A program made the position numbers and the translations under genes. The notes beneath the pieces are model-generated. The model did not search any database, was not told where the DNA came from, and saw only the letters and a list, made by a program, of their open reading frames with translations. Source: Cristatella mucedo (lineage: Eukaryota > Bryozoa > Phylactolaemata > Cristatellidae). From it: a stretch of DNA of 64,000 bases. Shown here one piece after another: positions 35,995 to 46,835 of this stretch. Each line of letters begins with the position of its first letter. Positions within the stretch are counted from its first letter, which is position 1. The stretch is from the NCBI GenBank assembly GCA_009760855.2, contig WPIO01000072.1, forward strand, positions 602,501-666,500, given 5' to 3'.

Positions 35995-36379
35995 CTGGTG
36001 CCGAGGAAGGATGCAAGCCAGTGAGCAAGCGTTAGCTTAGCAACGATCCAGCGCAAACTGCCGCATAGGCGCCATCACCGGGCGGCGCCACGAGGCGACC
36101 TGAAAGCTTGCTCAACCAGTCGCTTGGCAGTGCGCTCTTTTGTTGCTGCACAACCGTGTGCATTTTGAGCGCAGCTGCCCACTTGAGGCTCCACCCTAGA
36201 AACTGCACGAGCCTCCAACCGCAGCCTCGAAGGGTGCCGCCAGAGAATCCGGTCAGCCATTTCCATCATCATCCGGGTGGGATGCAGCGGGCCAGAAGCG
36301 GGGCTGCTTCACACACTAACGATACAGCTGCGAGACGGGAAGCGCCAACGTCTCAGCCAGCTCGCTAGCGACGAAGGAC

Positions 36380-36398
36380 GGGGGGGGGGGGGGGGGGG
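36380..36398 (+). repeat. Homopolymer (G)19
   Basis: 19 consecutive G. A further G-run lies near 36,586 and another near 38,083. Confidence 0.95.
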
Positions 36399-36611
36399 CT
36401 TGCGAGTCATCGCACTAGCAAGTGTTTGCCCTTTGAATTGTAGAGAAGCGGCAGTAGCAGAAGCTTGATAGGAGCAGGAGGAAGGAAGAGTGGGAGTCGC
36501 CTGCCCCACCACCATCCGGCCGCTAGCACGCGAAGCAACCTCTCAGAAAGAAACCAGTCTCTCGAACGGTCATGGTCGAAAGTGGGGGGGGGGGGACTTG
36601 GAACCACATAC

Positions 36612-36899
36612 CCCGGCCAGCAGCGGCCGTCGGTCGAGCAGCCGGGCCAAATGTCACACCGTGATGCACGAAGACTGGGTCGTCATTGACGTCTGCAGCC
36701 GCCATCGTCGCTGTCCTACCCCCAACCCCAGCCGCAGTGTTGGCAGCTGCTGCAGCCACAGGCTTGCCGCTGAGCATTCCATGGGGCTGCTGCTTGCTCT
36801 GCTGAGGCAGCATGGCGGCACCTCCTCTTCCTGGCTCCGTAGGCAAGGCACCACTAGCTTCAGAATCAGCGCCAGGGTTGCCCGCTGCCTCTGGGACCT
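36612..36899 (-). CDS. C1orf198-like exon 5
   Basis: Acceptor cttggattgcag/AG; with the carried G it starts E-V-P-E-A-A-G. It contains an Ala-rich middle and NDDPVFVHHGVTFGP. The donor CCGGG/GTATGT is good; otherwise the frame stops at 36,523 after a Pro run. Confidence 0.55.
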
Positions 36900-37810
36900 C
36901 TGCAATCCAAGGCAGTGAAGCAGTGCAAGAGCAGCAAAGAACAATAACCTGACCATGGGGCAGGTGGGCTTCTTTCCGAGAGTGGGCGAACCACAGACTA
37001 GCGGTCACACCGAGCAGCCACGTATGTGGCATTAATCCTTATGAGAAAGTCAAAGGCAGCTGCGACTTGGGCATGGCAGCCCGCATAGCTGTCGTATTAC
37101 GATGAAACCAACCTAGCAGTTAAGAGCATACCTAGGGTCGCTCAGAAACTGGGAAGCCTAACCTTAAAAACGAGCTCGGCCAGCGTGTCTTCTGTAGTTT
37201 CTGCATGGAGTTTGGATACGGTGCTCACAGATCACATGATCACACGGTGACCAATCAACGCCACGGTCAGGCTTGCGTATTTTCAGCAATGCAACGTTGC
37301 AAAAACTCGGTCTGCTTAGATAAGGATACCGCAGCCAAGCTTGCCATGCATTCGCAACACCCGGCCTTTGAACCGTTGAAACTCACTATTCATCACAGGT
37401 CACCCTGCCTGTGCAATAAGATGCCTACAGTTGGTGGAAAACTCGGCAGCTAGACTCGTCTGTCTTAAAAGTAGAAACTGCCATGGTATAACACTTCTCA
37501 CGGATCTGTGCTGGCCACCCATGTGGCAGCGTACCGCCCTCGGGTCTTGCTGCTCACTTTCAGGTCACTTCGTTCTCTTGATCAGGCCTATACGAAATGC
37601 ACCCCAATCAGGCTACGCATCGTACCAGCCACTCTTCCGACTGAAGTCGCTTAGATATGACCAACCTCGAATCCTACAGAGATAGTGCCTCTTCCGGTTC
37701 GCATGCTTCCAAAGCGCAGAACTCACTCTTTCCTGACACCGAGCACAGGAAGCACTAAAAGGAAAATCCACTAGGCTTTGGCTTAAAGATCTGCACGGCA
37801 GACTAATGTG

Positions 37811-37862
<52 letters not shown>

Positions 37863-38970
37863 GAGAGAGACAGTCAGACAGACAGACACGGAGAGAGACA
37901 GAAACAGAGAAAGAGAAAGAGAAAAAGTCAAGAGATAGAGTTAGACAGAGAGGCAGATAAGAAACTCGTTGGCAGGCTGAAGGATGCTGCAAAAACTCGT
38001 AAAAAAAACAACCAAAAGGACGTTTCAGGTCTCTTTGGAGAGGTGCTGAAAAGCTGAAAAACCAGTTACAAGCATATATCTGGGGGGGGGGGCCACGCTT
38101 ACATATATCAAAGAGGGGCCCAAGCAGACAGCTACAGCTATGAAGTGCCAGCGTGGGCCTCAGCGGCAGCTACCTCTAGCACCCTCAACGGTCACCGGCA
38201 CAGATGCTTTTGAGCCGGATTCAATCGGATGGCCGTCTATGGAGTCTGAAGTAGAGGCCACTGCCATGACGGTTGCACCCATGCGACCGCTGTCATCAGC
38301 TGTGCCTCCGGTGGCTGCCGCTGCACCTGTTACGATGCCTTGCTCCCACATGCTGCGCAACTGATCGAAATCTGATCCACCACTGAAAAGGAGAGACAGC
38401 TTGCGGCTTTAGTGCTTGCACATACACGGCTGCTCAATTATAGCAAGCTGCTATCGACGATTTGGGGCGCAGGTGTGGCTGTGACTACAGTGCCGGCGCC
38501 CGCAGCAGCAGCAGCCTCGGCGAAGCGGTGCAAGAGGCCAGGGGCACAAGATGCGGGTGCAACGATTAAGCGTGCTGCTGCTGCTGCTACTGCTGCCAGC
38601 TCGTTACCCAACCGGACTGCCGTCAAATGGTGTGCCCGACGTCCTCACGCGAGCCACGGCAGCCCCTGCTCCGCCTCCTCCTCCGATGCCGCCTGCTGCG
38701 CGACCTGCCGGCGACTTGCAGCGCTTCGGGTCCTTCAGGTGCTGCCGCGGCTTATCGGTGAGCAGCTCATCCAGAGAGAGCTCGTTCTGGCTCTGCAGAC
38801 AGAGGCCAAGCAAAGAGCATTCAACCGCGCCCTCGCAGCAGCTGCTCCTGCAGCTGCTGCGAGGGCGCAGGAGCAGCATCCTCGCTGCTCTCGCCACCAC
38901 AGTCAACGCAGCAGCATGACCAATCGTGTGCACACATCATACCACGCACGGGCACGGGCACATACACAAG

Positions 38971-39007
<37 letters not shown>

Positions 39008-42000
39008 CTGGCACGCAAGCTCATTGAGAGTCTCAGCCAACGGCACACCTGGTACATGCCTAGCGCGGTGACCGGCTAGCAGCACCACAGCCTTGCTGCG
39101 TAGGAGTGGACAAACGCTGCATGCACGCCACACAGGAAACAATGGAGAAGCACAGCTGAAGCATGAGGACAGGCAAGAAAATACATTAGCAAAGAACAAC
39201 GGAGAAGGACAGCTAGAAAGGAAATGCCGAGGAAAAAAAAGCTTGAATAGTGGTGCAGGAATTGTGAAAATGAATCATACGGTCGAGGATCACATACCAA
39301 AGGCATTTGTTGCCGACAGTGGTTAAACAAAAGGGATAGATAATTTGTGCTGCCCCGTGAGGAGCAGAGGATGCAAGATGGCTGACAAAGGCTCAAACGA
39401 CTTGTTGAAAGCCATACCTGTAACATCTGCAAGCGCATCGGATCCTAAAAGGAAATTTCAACACTAGCCAATGCACCTACCTTAAAATGAAATTACAAGC
39501 GTTGCTGAACCGACTGCAGCAGCTAGATATGAAAGAAATTAAAAAGGCGCTCTACCAATTGCGACGGCCATTGCAGCTCTATAGGTAAAGTGAGACAGGC
39601 CTTGCCGAAGAGAGGTAATATACCTGGATGGCAAGGCTCGAGTTAGTAGCACGTGTGTGTACAAAGTAATGCCATTGCCGAAAAGAATTGAAACACACTG
39701 TGCTGCTTACAAAGATCGACACTGTAGCCGACCGACGAAGCCGTTCACTATCATCAACTTGCCTGCCTCAAGAGCCAATGGTTAGCCTCGCATAGCGTGG
39801 AAGCTAGCGCAAGTCTATCGGCATGCTTTCCTTCGTCAGAGTAAGGGCTAGGTCTATAGGCAGAGCCACGCTTTAGCCAAGTGGGCACCAGTCCTCAGTC
39901 TTTCCAACGGAAGCCAATCGTAGATGGTCAAAGAGAGAGAGAGAGCCGGGCGGCCACGGCGCCTGATACGCCGGCTACTTTAGGGGGTATATGCCGCATG
40001 GGTATAGGGAAAGAGGCTCAGAGGCGGTCTGGCCCTTTCCCCCTATACCCACGACCGAGTCTTAAGGCCGAATCCAGGCCTCAACCACCGAAGCTGGCTA
40101 CACTAAGTGCTAATATACCACTCTGAGCAAACTGGGAGAGCTCAGTGATTGATGAAGGGGAAACTCTCATTGCATATGTACCCCATCCCCAACCACCCGG
40201 CTGAACAGGCAATCTGCTTGCTTAATAATCAAATTTGCCACTGCAGAAGGACACACACTTATACGACAGCTGCCTGCCACTGGAAGCGCATCGCTGATAC
40301 AGACGACAGGGTTCGGCTGCTCTGGCCAAAAGCGCGCTCCAGTGGCATCACAAACACTTAGTGCGGGTGCACACTTCGGCAGCTCCTGCGTGAGCATCAT
40401 CATCCGGCGACAGCTGGCTTCGTGCATCGATAAAACTGACATAGCTGTGATGGTAATTGCTCGAGCGGGAACAGCATGATCGGCAGGGGGAGGGGCAGCA
40501 TGTAGCTGCCACAGGAACTGAGCAGGAACCAAGAATGCTGCAACCCCTGCAACATGGCAACAGCGGCGGCATCGACAGGCCGCGCTGAAGAAAGCACTCA
40601 CGCTAGTTTCCCAGCTGAAAGGACTCGAGTGCTCATCGGCCCAAGTCTCTCCCTGCAGCGTGAAAAAATGTTGCACGAGTACATGAGCAGCAGCTCTTGC
40701 TAGGAGTGACAAGCCTAAAGGGTAACCCGACAAGAGGACCCAAGACAAAAGCATGCCGACAAAAGTGCACAAGACATTAGCATGCAGGACACAAGACTGC
40801 TGGCAAATGCCTGCAACCATTATTTTAAGGAATGCTAGCTGAAATATATATTAATAATGAGAGTATTTTATTAAAAAAATAAATACATAGTATAACTCAC
40901 ACATCATATTATAGCCTTTTCCAGATTTTAGATATATTTTGAAATGGTACCGTTATACGGAAAAGGTTAATATAGCCTAAAGTTAGCCTCTTTTTTAATT
41001 TGAGGCTCATGCTGTGTGCTATTCCTTTAAGGTAATCTGCCACTAGGACTGTTCCGAGGTAGATTGTTAATGGCGGAAGCACAAACATTCGGATCTCACA
41101 AATAACTGTGGTACAGCTGCCCTTTCCACAATAAACATGATATATATATATATATATATAAACAATGCGGTTTAGATTCCCCATTATACAGAATGGTGTT
41201 ATGGGTTTACCCACTAAATTTCATGCTATTGGGCTTGCACGTACTCGTGCTATGGCCTCAAATGGCCCGGGTCACCCAGCCTACTTACACATTCGAATGG
41301 TGATAAAGTGCCATTTCCAAAAAAACTTCGCACAACTGCGGCTTTGACTCCATATTATAGAGTACTGTATGCCACGTTTACCCTGCCAAATTTCATGAGA
41401 TTGCCATTGCACGTTCTTATGATATGGCACGGCCAAAAAGGCAGCCAAAAACATTTGAATTGCAATAGTGCTGCCATTTCCACAAAAGCTTTGCACAACT
41501 GTGCTTTATTTCCAAATTATTGACAACAGTGTTCACCGTTTACCAACCAGATTTCATGCGATTGTGCTTTCACATTTTTCCTGCTTGGCCTCCAGTGGCC
41601 CAGCCCAGATGGCAGCCCTAAATAATCAAACTACCATATAGTTGTCATTTCCACAAAACTCTGCAGTTTTCCATAAGCATTTAGCAAATGAAGTTTTGAT
41701 TGCACTTTATGGGTAACAGTCTTCCGGGCTTACCAACCAAATGCCTTGCAATTGCATTTGTGCTTTGTCATGCAATGGCCTCCAATGGCCCGACCTGCTC
41801 TGCCTTTTTTTCGAACTGCAATGCAGCTACTATTCTATCAATATGCACCGTGAAACTGTGGGTTTCGATTGCTTATTATGAAAAACAGTGTTATGGGTTT
41901 ACCCACCAAATTTTATGCGATTGAGCTAGGGTGGTATATTGCAATGACCTCCGATGACCCGGACGATTGGAAGCCATAGCATTAGAACAGAACATGCTTG

Positions 42001-45000
42001 CCCAATGTCATGAAATTAGGTGCATAAACTCAAAACAGTTTTTTCTATAATGTGAATCAAAACCAGTTTTACAACACCTATCGAGGAAACAGCAGCTGCA
42101 TCGAAGTTTGCATATTTAGGGAGACTGCCTGGTCCGGGCCATTTGAGGCAATAACAAGAGAATGCACATGGGCTATTCCAAGAAATTTGGGGGTAAATCT
42201 GAAACACTGTTTTGTGTAATATAGAATCAAAACTGAAGCTCCTTAAACCTAATTGTAGAAATGGCAGCTGTATCGTGGTTCGGTTTCGTAGGGAGGCTGG
42301 CTGTCCCGGACCATTGCATAAGAATGCCCACGCACTTTGCTATGAAATTTGGTTGGTAAACCCGGAACACTGTTTTCTATAATGTGGAATGAAAACCACA
42401 ATTGCACGATGCCTATTGTGGAAATGGCAGCAGTATCCCAGTTCGAATGTGTAGGGAGGCTGGCTGGCCCGGACCATCTGAGGCCATACATAGCATGACA
42501 TGGCGTAAGCAAAATCCCATCAAATTTGGTGGGTTAAACTGGACCTTTGTTTTCTATAATTTGCAATCAAAAACTCAGTTACATGATGCTTTCTGTTGAA
42601 ATGGCATCTGTATCGCAGTTTAACTACTTAAGGCTGCCGTTTGGGCCGGACCATCAGAGGCCATAGCCTCAGAATGCACAAGGACAATCCTGCAAAATTC
42701 GGTGGGTAAACTCGGTTTACTGTTCTCTATAATTTGAAACCATGACCGAAGCTATGCAAGTTTTTTTTTTAAGTGGAAGCTGTATTGCCGTTCGAATGTG
42801 TAAATCGGCTGACTGACCGGGCCATTTGAGGCCACAGCATGAGAACTCATAAGAGCAATTGCATGGAATTTGATGGGTAAAGCCATAACACCATTCTGTA
42901 TAATTTGGAATCAAACCCAGTATTCTGACGATTATTGTAGAAATGGCAGCTGTATCAGAGTTATTCCAATGGACTCCAAACATTCGACAGTTGCAAACTA
43001 AACCTTAGATTTGCATGTCGACCTCATAACTGTCTAAATGTATACTGTATGCCTTCCTAGTAGTTGATCAATGGTGCCATTAGAGGGCAGTCATTGGCCA
43101 ATTCGTCAACAGCAGCAGGAACATCCCCTACAGGAACGAAGCTTAAATTATTTTGACGTGCATTCGCAGAATACCGTCATCGCGGTAGTCTGTTTCGAGA
43201 TTGAAATTTTGAACCTTGCGCCAAAGATTCTGTCCAAGATCAAACAAGATCCAACTAGCTTCGCTACAGGAAAGACGGTTGAACAGGCATTCTGACTGGC
43301 TTTCTCAAAATCTGAATGCATGACAGTTGCCAGATTCAGAGTTTGCATTATTAAAGCATGACGAAACTGGACGGTAATATTAATAGTTCCGCACCAGCTG
43401 TACGATGCAATGTTTGTTTCTTTTTGGTATAATTGTAATTGATTTGGAAGACAAAAAGGGTTTTAATCAATTATGTGATATACCTAAAAAGATCATTATT
43501 ATTATAGGTACTCGCTTTTGTCACGGGCATTTGTCGGTGTTGCTGGCGTTGCGAGCTTTTGTCTTGCGTGCTTTTGTTACGGTGCCGGCCTAAAGGCTTA
43601 AAGCGGTCGAGCAGGCTGCCACCGGTCACGGCTTGTGAGGTTGAGTTGGTCTCCCTCCCTCCCCAAAAGGTATTTGCCTTCACGAACAATACGGGCTGCA
43701 ACGATAATAATTCTTCAATCTACACTCAGTGAGCACAACCACATTATTTGCAAGCCTCAACGCCTATCAAGATTGCACAATAAGCTCAAAATAGTCATAC
43801 AAAACCACTTCAACAATAAGAATAATAATAATGATAACGTTGGCAAAGCAATTCATGTGAAGCAAATCTCTCTTTACTTCAGATATGCTAAAAAGGATGG
43901 AATTACCAACAGCTTAGTAATAAGCCATGCAATTTCAGCACACACATGCACACGAATGACAATTAACACGAAGACGCAAATGTGGTGAGGAGCAGAAACA
44001 CTTTTGGCTTTATTTTTAAAAACTCCGATGTGCAGAGAAGAGAAGGCCCATGGCAAATGTGCCAGGAGTCACATTGCCTGCTGGATGCTGCAGTAGTGTG
44101 TCACGTGCCACAATGTGTGGTTCGGTGCATCTGTATAACATGCTAAAAGAACTAAATATTTCAAGGCACTTTAAATATACTGCAAAGGAAGCATGGCAAA
44201 TGGTTAGTGATAATATGCACACTTTCAGCATGCATATAATTCTAGCGATAAATCAGATGCTGTAAAAAACAGGTATGTTATATCTTCATTTTAAATCTCG
44301 TTAAGTCGAGGTACTTCGGTCAATCGGTAATGAGTTTCAGGTTTTAGGAGCACAACTAAGGCATTGTCTCCAAATGCTTTGAGGTTGGTTCGAGGCACAG
44401 CAACTGACGAGTCAGAAGAGCAAGTGGTATGACGTCTAGCCTGATTAGGAAGTATTTCCGATAGGTGTGGCAGGAGCTAGAGAATGATGGGACCTAAAAT
44501 GAGTGAGATAACTTTAATGCCAATACGCTGCTTTCTTCGAAACCAGTGCAGGTCGGTGAGAAGAGGTTCATATATGACAATTGCAACGTTCACGACTGAT
44601 GAGCCAAGGTGCAGAGTTTTGCACCAGTTGCAACTATCCTATTGCAAAGTCAGGAAAATATACAAGTAATGAGTTACATAAGTCTAGATGAAATGTCGAA
44701 AATGCACGGACCAGCTTGGCTATGGTATCCTTACCTAAGGAAGTCCAGACTTGTGCAATGCTACCGAGCTGAAAGTAGGCAGACTTGGCTGTGGAGCTGA
44801 TGTGGTCAATTTATGAAAGGTCATCTTGGAAGACAACATAGCAAAGAGCACGTGTCACCACGATTGAGATAAGGCCACATTGAGATATGCCTCACACGTG
44901 CACCCGTGTATCCCCTCTTAGCCAAAGCCAAGTCGGTGCTCATAAAAGCTGAAAACGAATGTCGAACTGCAGATAGCCGTGCCTAGCCAGTAGATTTGGG

Positions 45001-46510
45001 AACAAACATAAGCAGGCAGATGGAGGTCGACTTTGTCAAGTCTCCATTTGGCTATCATTTGCATCTTATTTTTCCCCTCTTTATCAACCGATTGAAAAAT
45101 TAATTTTTCCGGTTTTCACCTGCTTGAAATCTTATGCATAAGCAAAGCATGACTCGACAGCTGAGTGCTGAAGGCAGAGGCAGCAGGTGCTGCTACATTC
45201 TGGCTATAACAACAATTTAATTCATTTGTATAGTGCACTAAGAGAACTCAATCTCTATTCAGGCGCTTCACGTACGCCGCAGGGCTCGAGCCCACGTCCT
45301 TGGCAGTAAACGGCGAGCATATTACAACAGTGTACCCCAGCATGCAAAGCAGCCTGCAAGACAACAGCATACCCAAGGCATACTGGCACTATAGGGTGGC
45401 AGCTCAACATCGGGAGAGTGTATTGCAGATGAAGGAATCAGTACAATTAATCTGCACTACACCCACGTGCTTCATTCAGCATCCAAAGGTCCCCTGTGGG
45501 GAGCAACAGGCGAAAGCCTGTCACGCTGGACTTCGTCGAATGGTTCACGACGGTCGACTTCCGGAATAGGCGAGCTATTATAAAATCAGCTTAATCGAAT
45601 TTATCTTTTAACTGCACGCACGCGTGCCAATCCAATCGAGTACGTAGCTATACCGGATGGGAGGAGACTATTCCCGAGTAGCAGTACACAGGTCCTAAAT
45701 AATAATAATAATAATAATAAACCTAGCTGCTTAAACAGCCCCTTTTTGTATAGCGACAGAAGAGCCTTTACGGCTATCACCACCGCTTGCAGTGGCGATA
45801 CAGGATCGCCCACCACAGGAATCGAACCCACGACCTCGTGACCGAGGTCATGAAAGCAACCGCCTTACCTAGTGTGCCTAAATCGACCTACATCCACCGG
45901 TGTACAGTGAGGCGGTAAGTACCAATCACAGTTTGCAACGCCTGACTAGTAAATGCATAGAAGGGGATTGGGCAGGTTCTCTAGAGAAGAACAGCGTTAG
46001 TACTACGTTTCTTCCTATTCTAACTAGAACACAAAGCCAACTTATCAATATTCCAATTGCGAACACGGCGCCAGTTTTAAGGAGATTGAATACAACTTCC
46101 GCAAAAGGTGGCACACAACACGCGATGGTCAACTCACATCGGAAAATTAGTTTAGCGATATAAAGAGCAGCGTGAAAGCTAACACAATCTAATGATGATA
46201 CAAGCTAGCTGCAACCTTAATGCGGCTGTATGCTTACGTCAGTATCGACCACAACGCCACCACCGCCCTTCAAAATGAGTCTAGGGTAGTATTGTTCCTC
46301 TTGCTCAGCATCCCAGTGATCACCATAACGATCTCGGACGTCTGGCGGTACAATTTGGTCGTCTATGAGGCAATCTTTCTCGTGCTGGGATAGCGTGTTC
46401 CAGCGTTCGCCCAAGAGACCGGAAAACAGAGTAATCTCTTTGTATATTCTTGCACCTGTGGGACTCAAATTCGAGTAGTACTTTCTGCTGATATCGGTAA
46501 GTCCGGCCAT
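36612..46510 (-). CDS. C1orf198-like protein (five phase-consistent exons)
   Basis: C1orf198 is a conserved animal protein of unknown molecular function. Five minus-strand exons join in phase: 46,510-46,238, 40,652-40,602, 38,792-38,608, 38,382-38,174 and 36,899-36,612. Exon 1 has YYSNLSPTGARIYKE with ERWNTLSQHEKDCLIDD, matching the human SSLSPMARKI and EWARLPPAQQDEIIDR block. Exon 2 gives TWADEHSSPFSWETS, matching human TWQDEHSAPFSWET. Exon 3 begins SQNELSLDELL, like human KSQMEFSISAL. Beyond this the protein is Ala/Gly-rich and not clearly conserved. About 335 residues are covered, near the human length of about 327. The true stop is uncertain: exon 5 may instead read through to a stop at 36,523, or splice on. 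No signal peptide. Confidence 0.75.
37200..37745 (+). mobile_element. LINE fragment (plus), intron of the C1orf198-like gene
   Basis: It shares TACCGCAGCCAAGCTTGCCA and NSAARLVCLKSRN-type coding with the other LINE C-terminal relics. 37,431-37,685 is an open but frame-mixed remnant. Confidence 0.6.
37815..37930 (+). repeat. (GA)n microsatellite, degenerate on its right
   Basis: About 45 bp of pure GA units is followed by impure purine-rich sequence to about 37,930. Confidence 0.95.
38174..38382 (-). CDS. C1orf198-like exon 4
   Basis: Acceptor ctctccttttcag/T; donor AGAG/GTAGCT (phase 1). It reads GGSDFDQLRSMWEQGIV and then Ser/Thr/Ala-rich sequence. The DFDQL..MW segment may correspond to the DFLDNW end of the human protein; this is a guess. 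Confidence 0.65.
38608..38792 (-). CDS. C1orf198-like exon 3
   Basis: Acceptor ggcctctgtctgcag/AGC. It begins SQNELSLDELLTDKPRQHL, then a Gly/Ala-rich stretch and TPFDGSPVG. Donor GG/GTAACG leaves phase 2, which is the only phase in which exon 4 is open. A donor CGC/GTGAGG is an in-exon alternative but gives the wrong phase. Confidence 0.7.
38827..38868. repeat. Perfect inverted repeat, 18-bp arms and 6-bp loop
   Basis: The arm GCGCCCTCGCAGCAGCTG (38,827-38,844) is separated by CTCCTG from its exact reverse complement (38,851-38,868). It lies in intron 2 of the C1orf198-like gene, starting 35 bp upstream of the exon 3 acceptor in transcript terms. Confidence 0.95.
38980..39005 (+). repeat. 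(CA)n microsatellite
   Basis: About 13 CA units within intron 2 of the C1orf198-like gene. Confidence 0.9.
39080..40590. other. C1orf198-like intron 2, unassigned
   Basis: No additional exon, element or long repeat is recognised between the (CA)n run and exon 2. Confidence 0.35.
40602..40652 (-). CDS. C1orf198-like exon 2 (51 bp)
   Basis: The acceptor is cattttttcacgctgcag/GGA and the donor AGC/GTGAGT. It encodes exactly 17 residues, GETWADEHSSPFSWETS, the family signature. Phase 0 on both sides. Confidence 0.88.
41141..41160 (+). repeat. (TA)n microsatellite at the edge of the tandem array
   Basis: A run of TA units immediately precedes the first array monomer. Confidence 0.9.
41165..41980 (+). 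repeat. Diverged tandem array, monomers about 165-190 bp, plus orientation
   Basis: About five monomers. Each has TTTGATT..ATTAT, ACAGTGTTATGGGTTTACC, CACCAAATTTCATGCGATT, a TGGCCTCAAATGGCCCG block and GCTGCCATTTCCACAAAA. Monomers start near 41,170, 41,345, 41,508, 41,696 and 41,866. Divergence between them is high, so the array is old. It lies in intron 1 of the C1orf198-like gene. Confidence 0.85.
42005..42975 (-). repeat. Same tandem array, inverted orientation
   Basis: The blocks now appear reverse-complemented and in reverse order: CGGGCCATTTGAGGC, AAATTTGGTGGGT, AACACTGTTTTCTATAAT and GAAATGGCAGCTGTATC. At least five monomers are present, with the conserved blocks repeating about every 165-185 bp. 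Confidence 0.85.
44130..44900 (-). mobile_element. LINE relic (3' UTR and ORF2 C-terminus)
   Basis: The reverse complement of 44,330-44,680 resembles the C-terminal region at 15,480-15,840 block for block (CGACCTGCACTGG, TCACTCATTTTAGGTC and so on), with many stops. The tail at 44,150-44,200 is decayed. Confidence 0.6.
45210..45305 (-). repeat. SINE family A copy (truncated head)
   Basis: AATTCATTTGTATAGTGCAC, AGAGAACTCAATCTCT, GGCGCTTCACGTACGCC and GGGCTCGAGCCCACG are visible; the A-box half is missing. Confidence 0.75.
45690..45885 (-). repeat. SINE family B copy
   Basis: An ATA-rich end, then TTAAACAGCCCCTTTTTGTA, TAGCGACAGAAGAGCCTTTA, CGGCTATCACCACCGCTTGC, the inverted B box GGAATCGAACCC and the inverted A-box side CGCCTTACCTAGTGTGCC. 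It is full length. Confidence 0.88.
46238..46510 (-). CDS. C1orf198-like exon 1
   Basis: ATG at 46,510. 91 codons, starting MAGLTDISRKYYSNLSP and ending GGGGVVVDTD, then donor GAC/GTAAGC in phase 0. It holds the most conserved family block. Confidence 0.85.
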
Positions 46511-46676
46511 ACCTCACAGTCACAGCATGTGCGTAACCTCGAATCCCTCAACAGAAAAGCACTAGGCTCCCACGTCTGCTTCCGGTTGCTATCCCACGGC
46601 CGACCTTGGCCTTTCGCGGAGGTAAATACTGGCGATTACCGAATCATGTGACAGAGCCATCACATGGTTGGTGAAA
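46511..46676. promoter_or_regulatory. 166-bp divergent promoter between C1orf198-like and PRCP
   Basis: The two ATGs face away from each other across 166 bp, so both 5' UTRs and promoters must share this segment unless a non-coding first exon lies elsewhere. It contains CATGTGA at 46,645-46,651, TCACATG at 46,660-46,666 and an ETS-type CTTCCGG near 46,580. No TATA box is evident. Confidence 0.55.
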
Positions 46677-46835
46677 ATGGCTGCTGGCAGGCACCTGGCG
46701 CTGAGTATCGTTGGGCTGCTTTTTTTGTGCATCGTTTGCGAGTGCATTGAGCAAAGGCGCGTGTACTCACGAAAGCCACAAAAGCAACCTTTAAAGCAGA
46801 CGTACTCCTACGCTACGAAGTATTTCCAGCAACCG
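46677..46835 (+). CDS. PRCP: PRCP exon 1 (signal peptide)
   Basis: [20 protein letters not shown] begins a classic signal peptide. The exon ends TKYFQQP at donor CCG/GTAGGT, phase 0. A TTG nine bases upstream is in frame, but the ATG is preferred. Confidence 0.92.

Noticed and set aside
35789-36040. Plus-strand frame with TSP1-like RCKLTTGDRVRTPDEC spacing
   Set aside because: It lacks the W..W..C core, and the opposite strand offers an equally open frame; the resemblance is likely chance.
38604-38933. Reading exon 3 of the C1orf198-like gene as extending to 38,933
   Set aside because: The part above 38,792 runs through the inverted repeat and past a good acceptor; family similarity starts at SQNEL.
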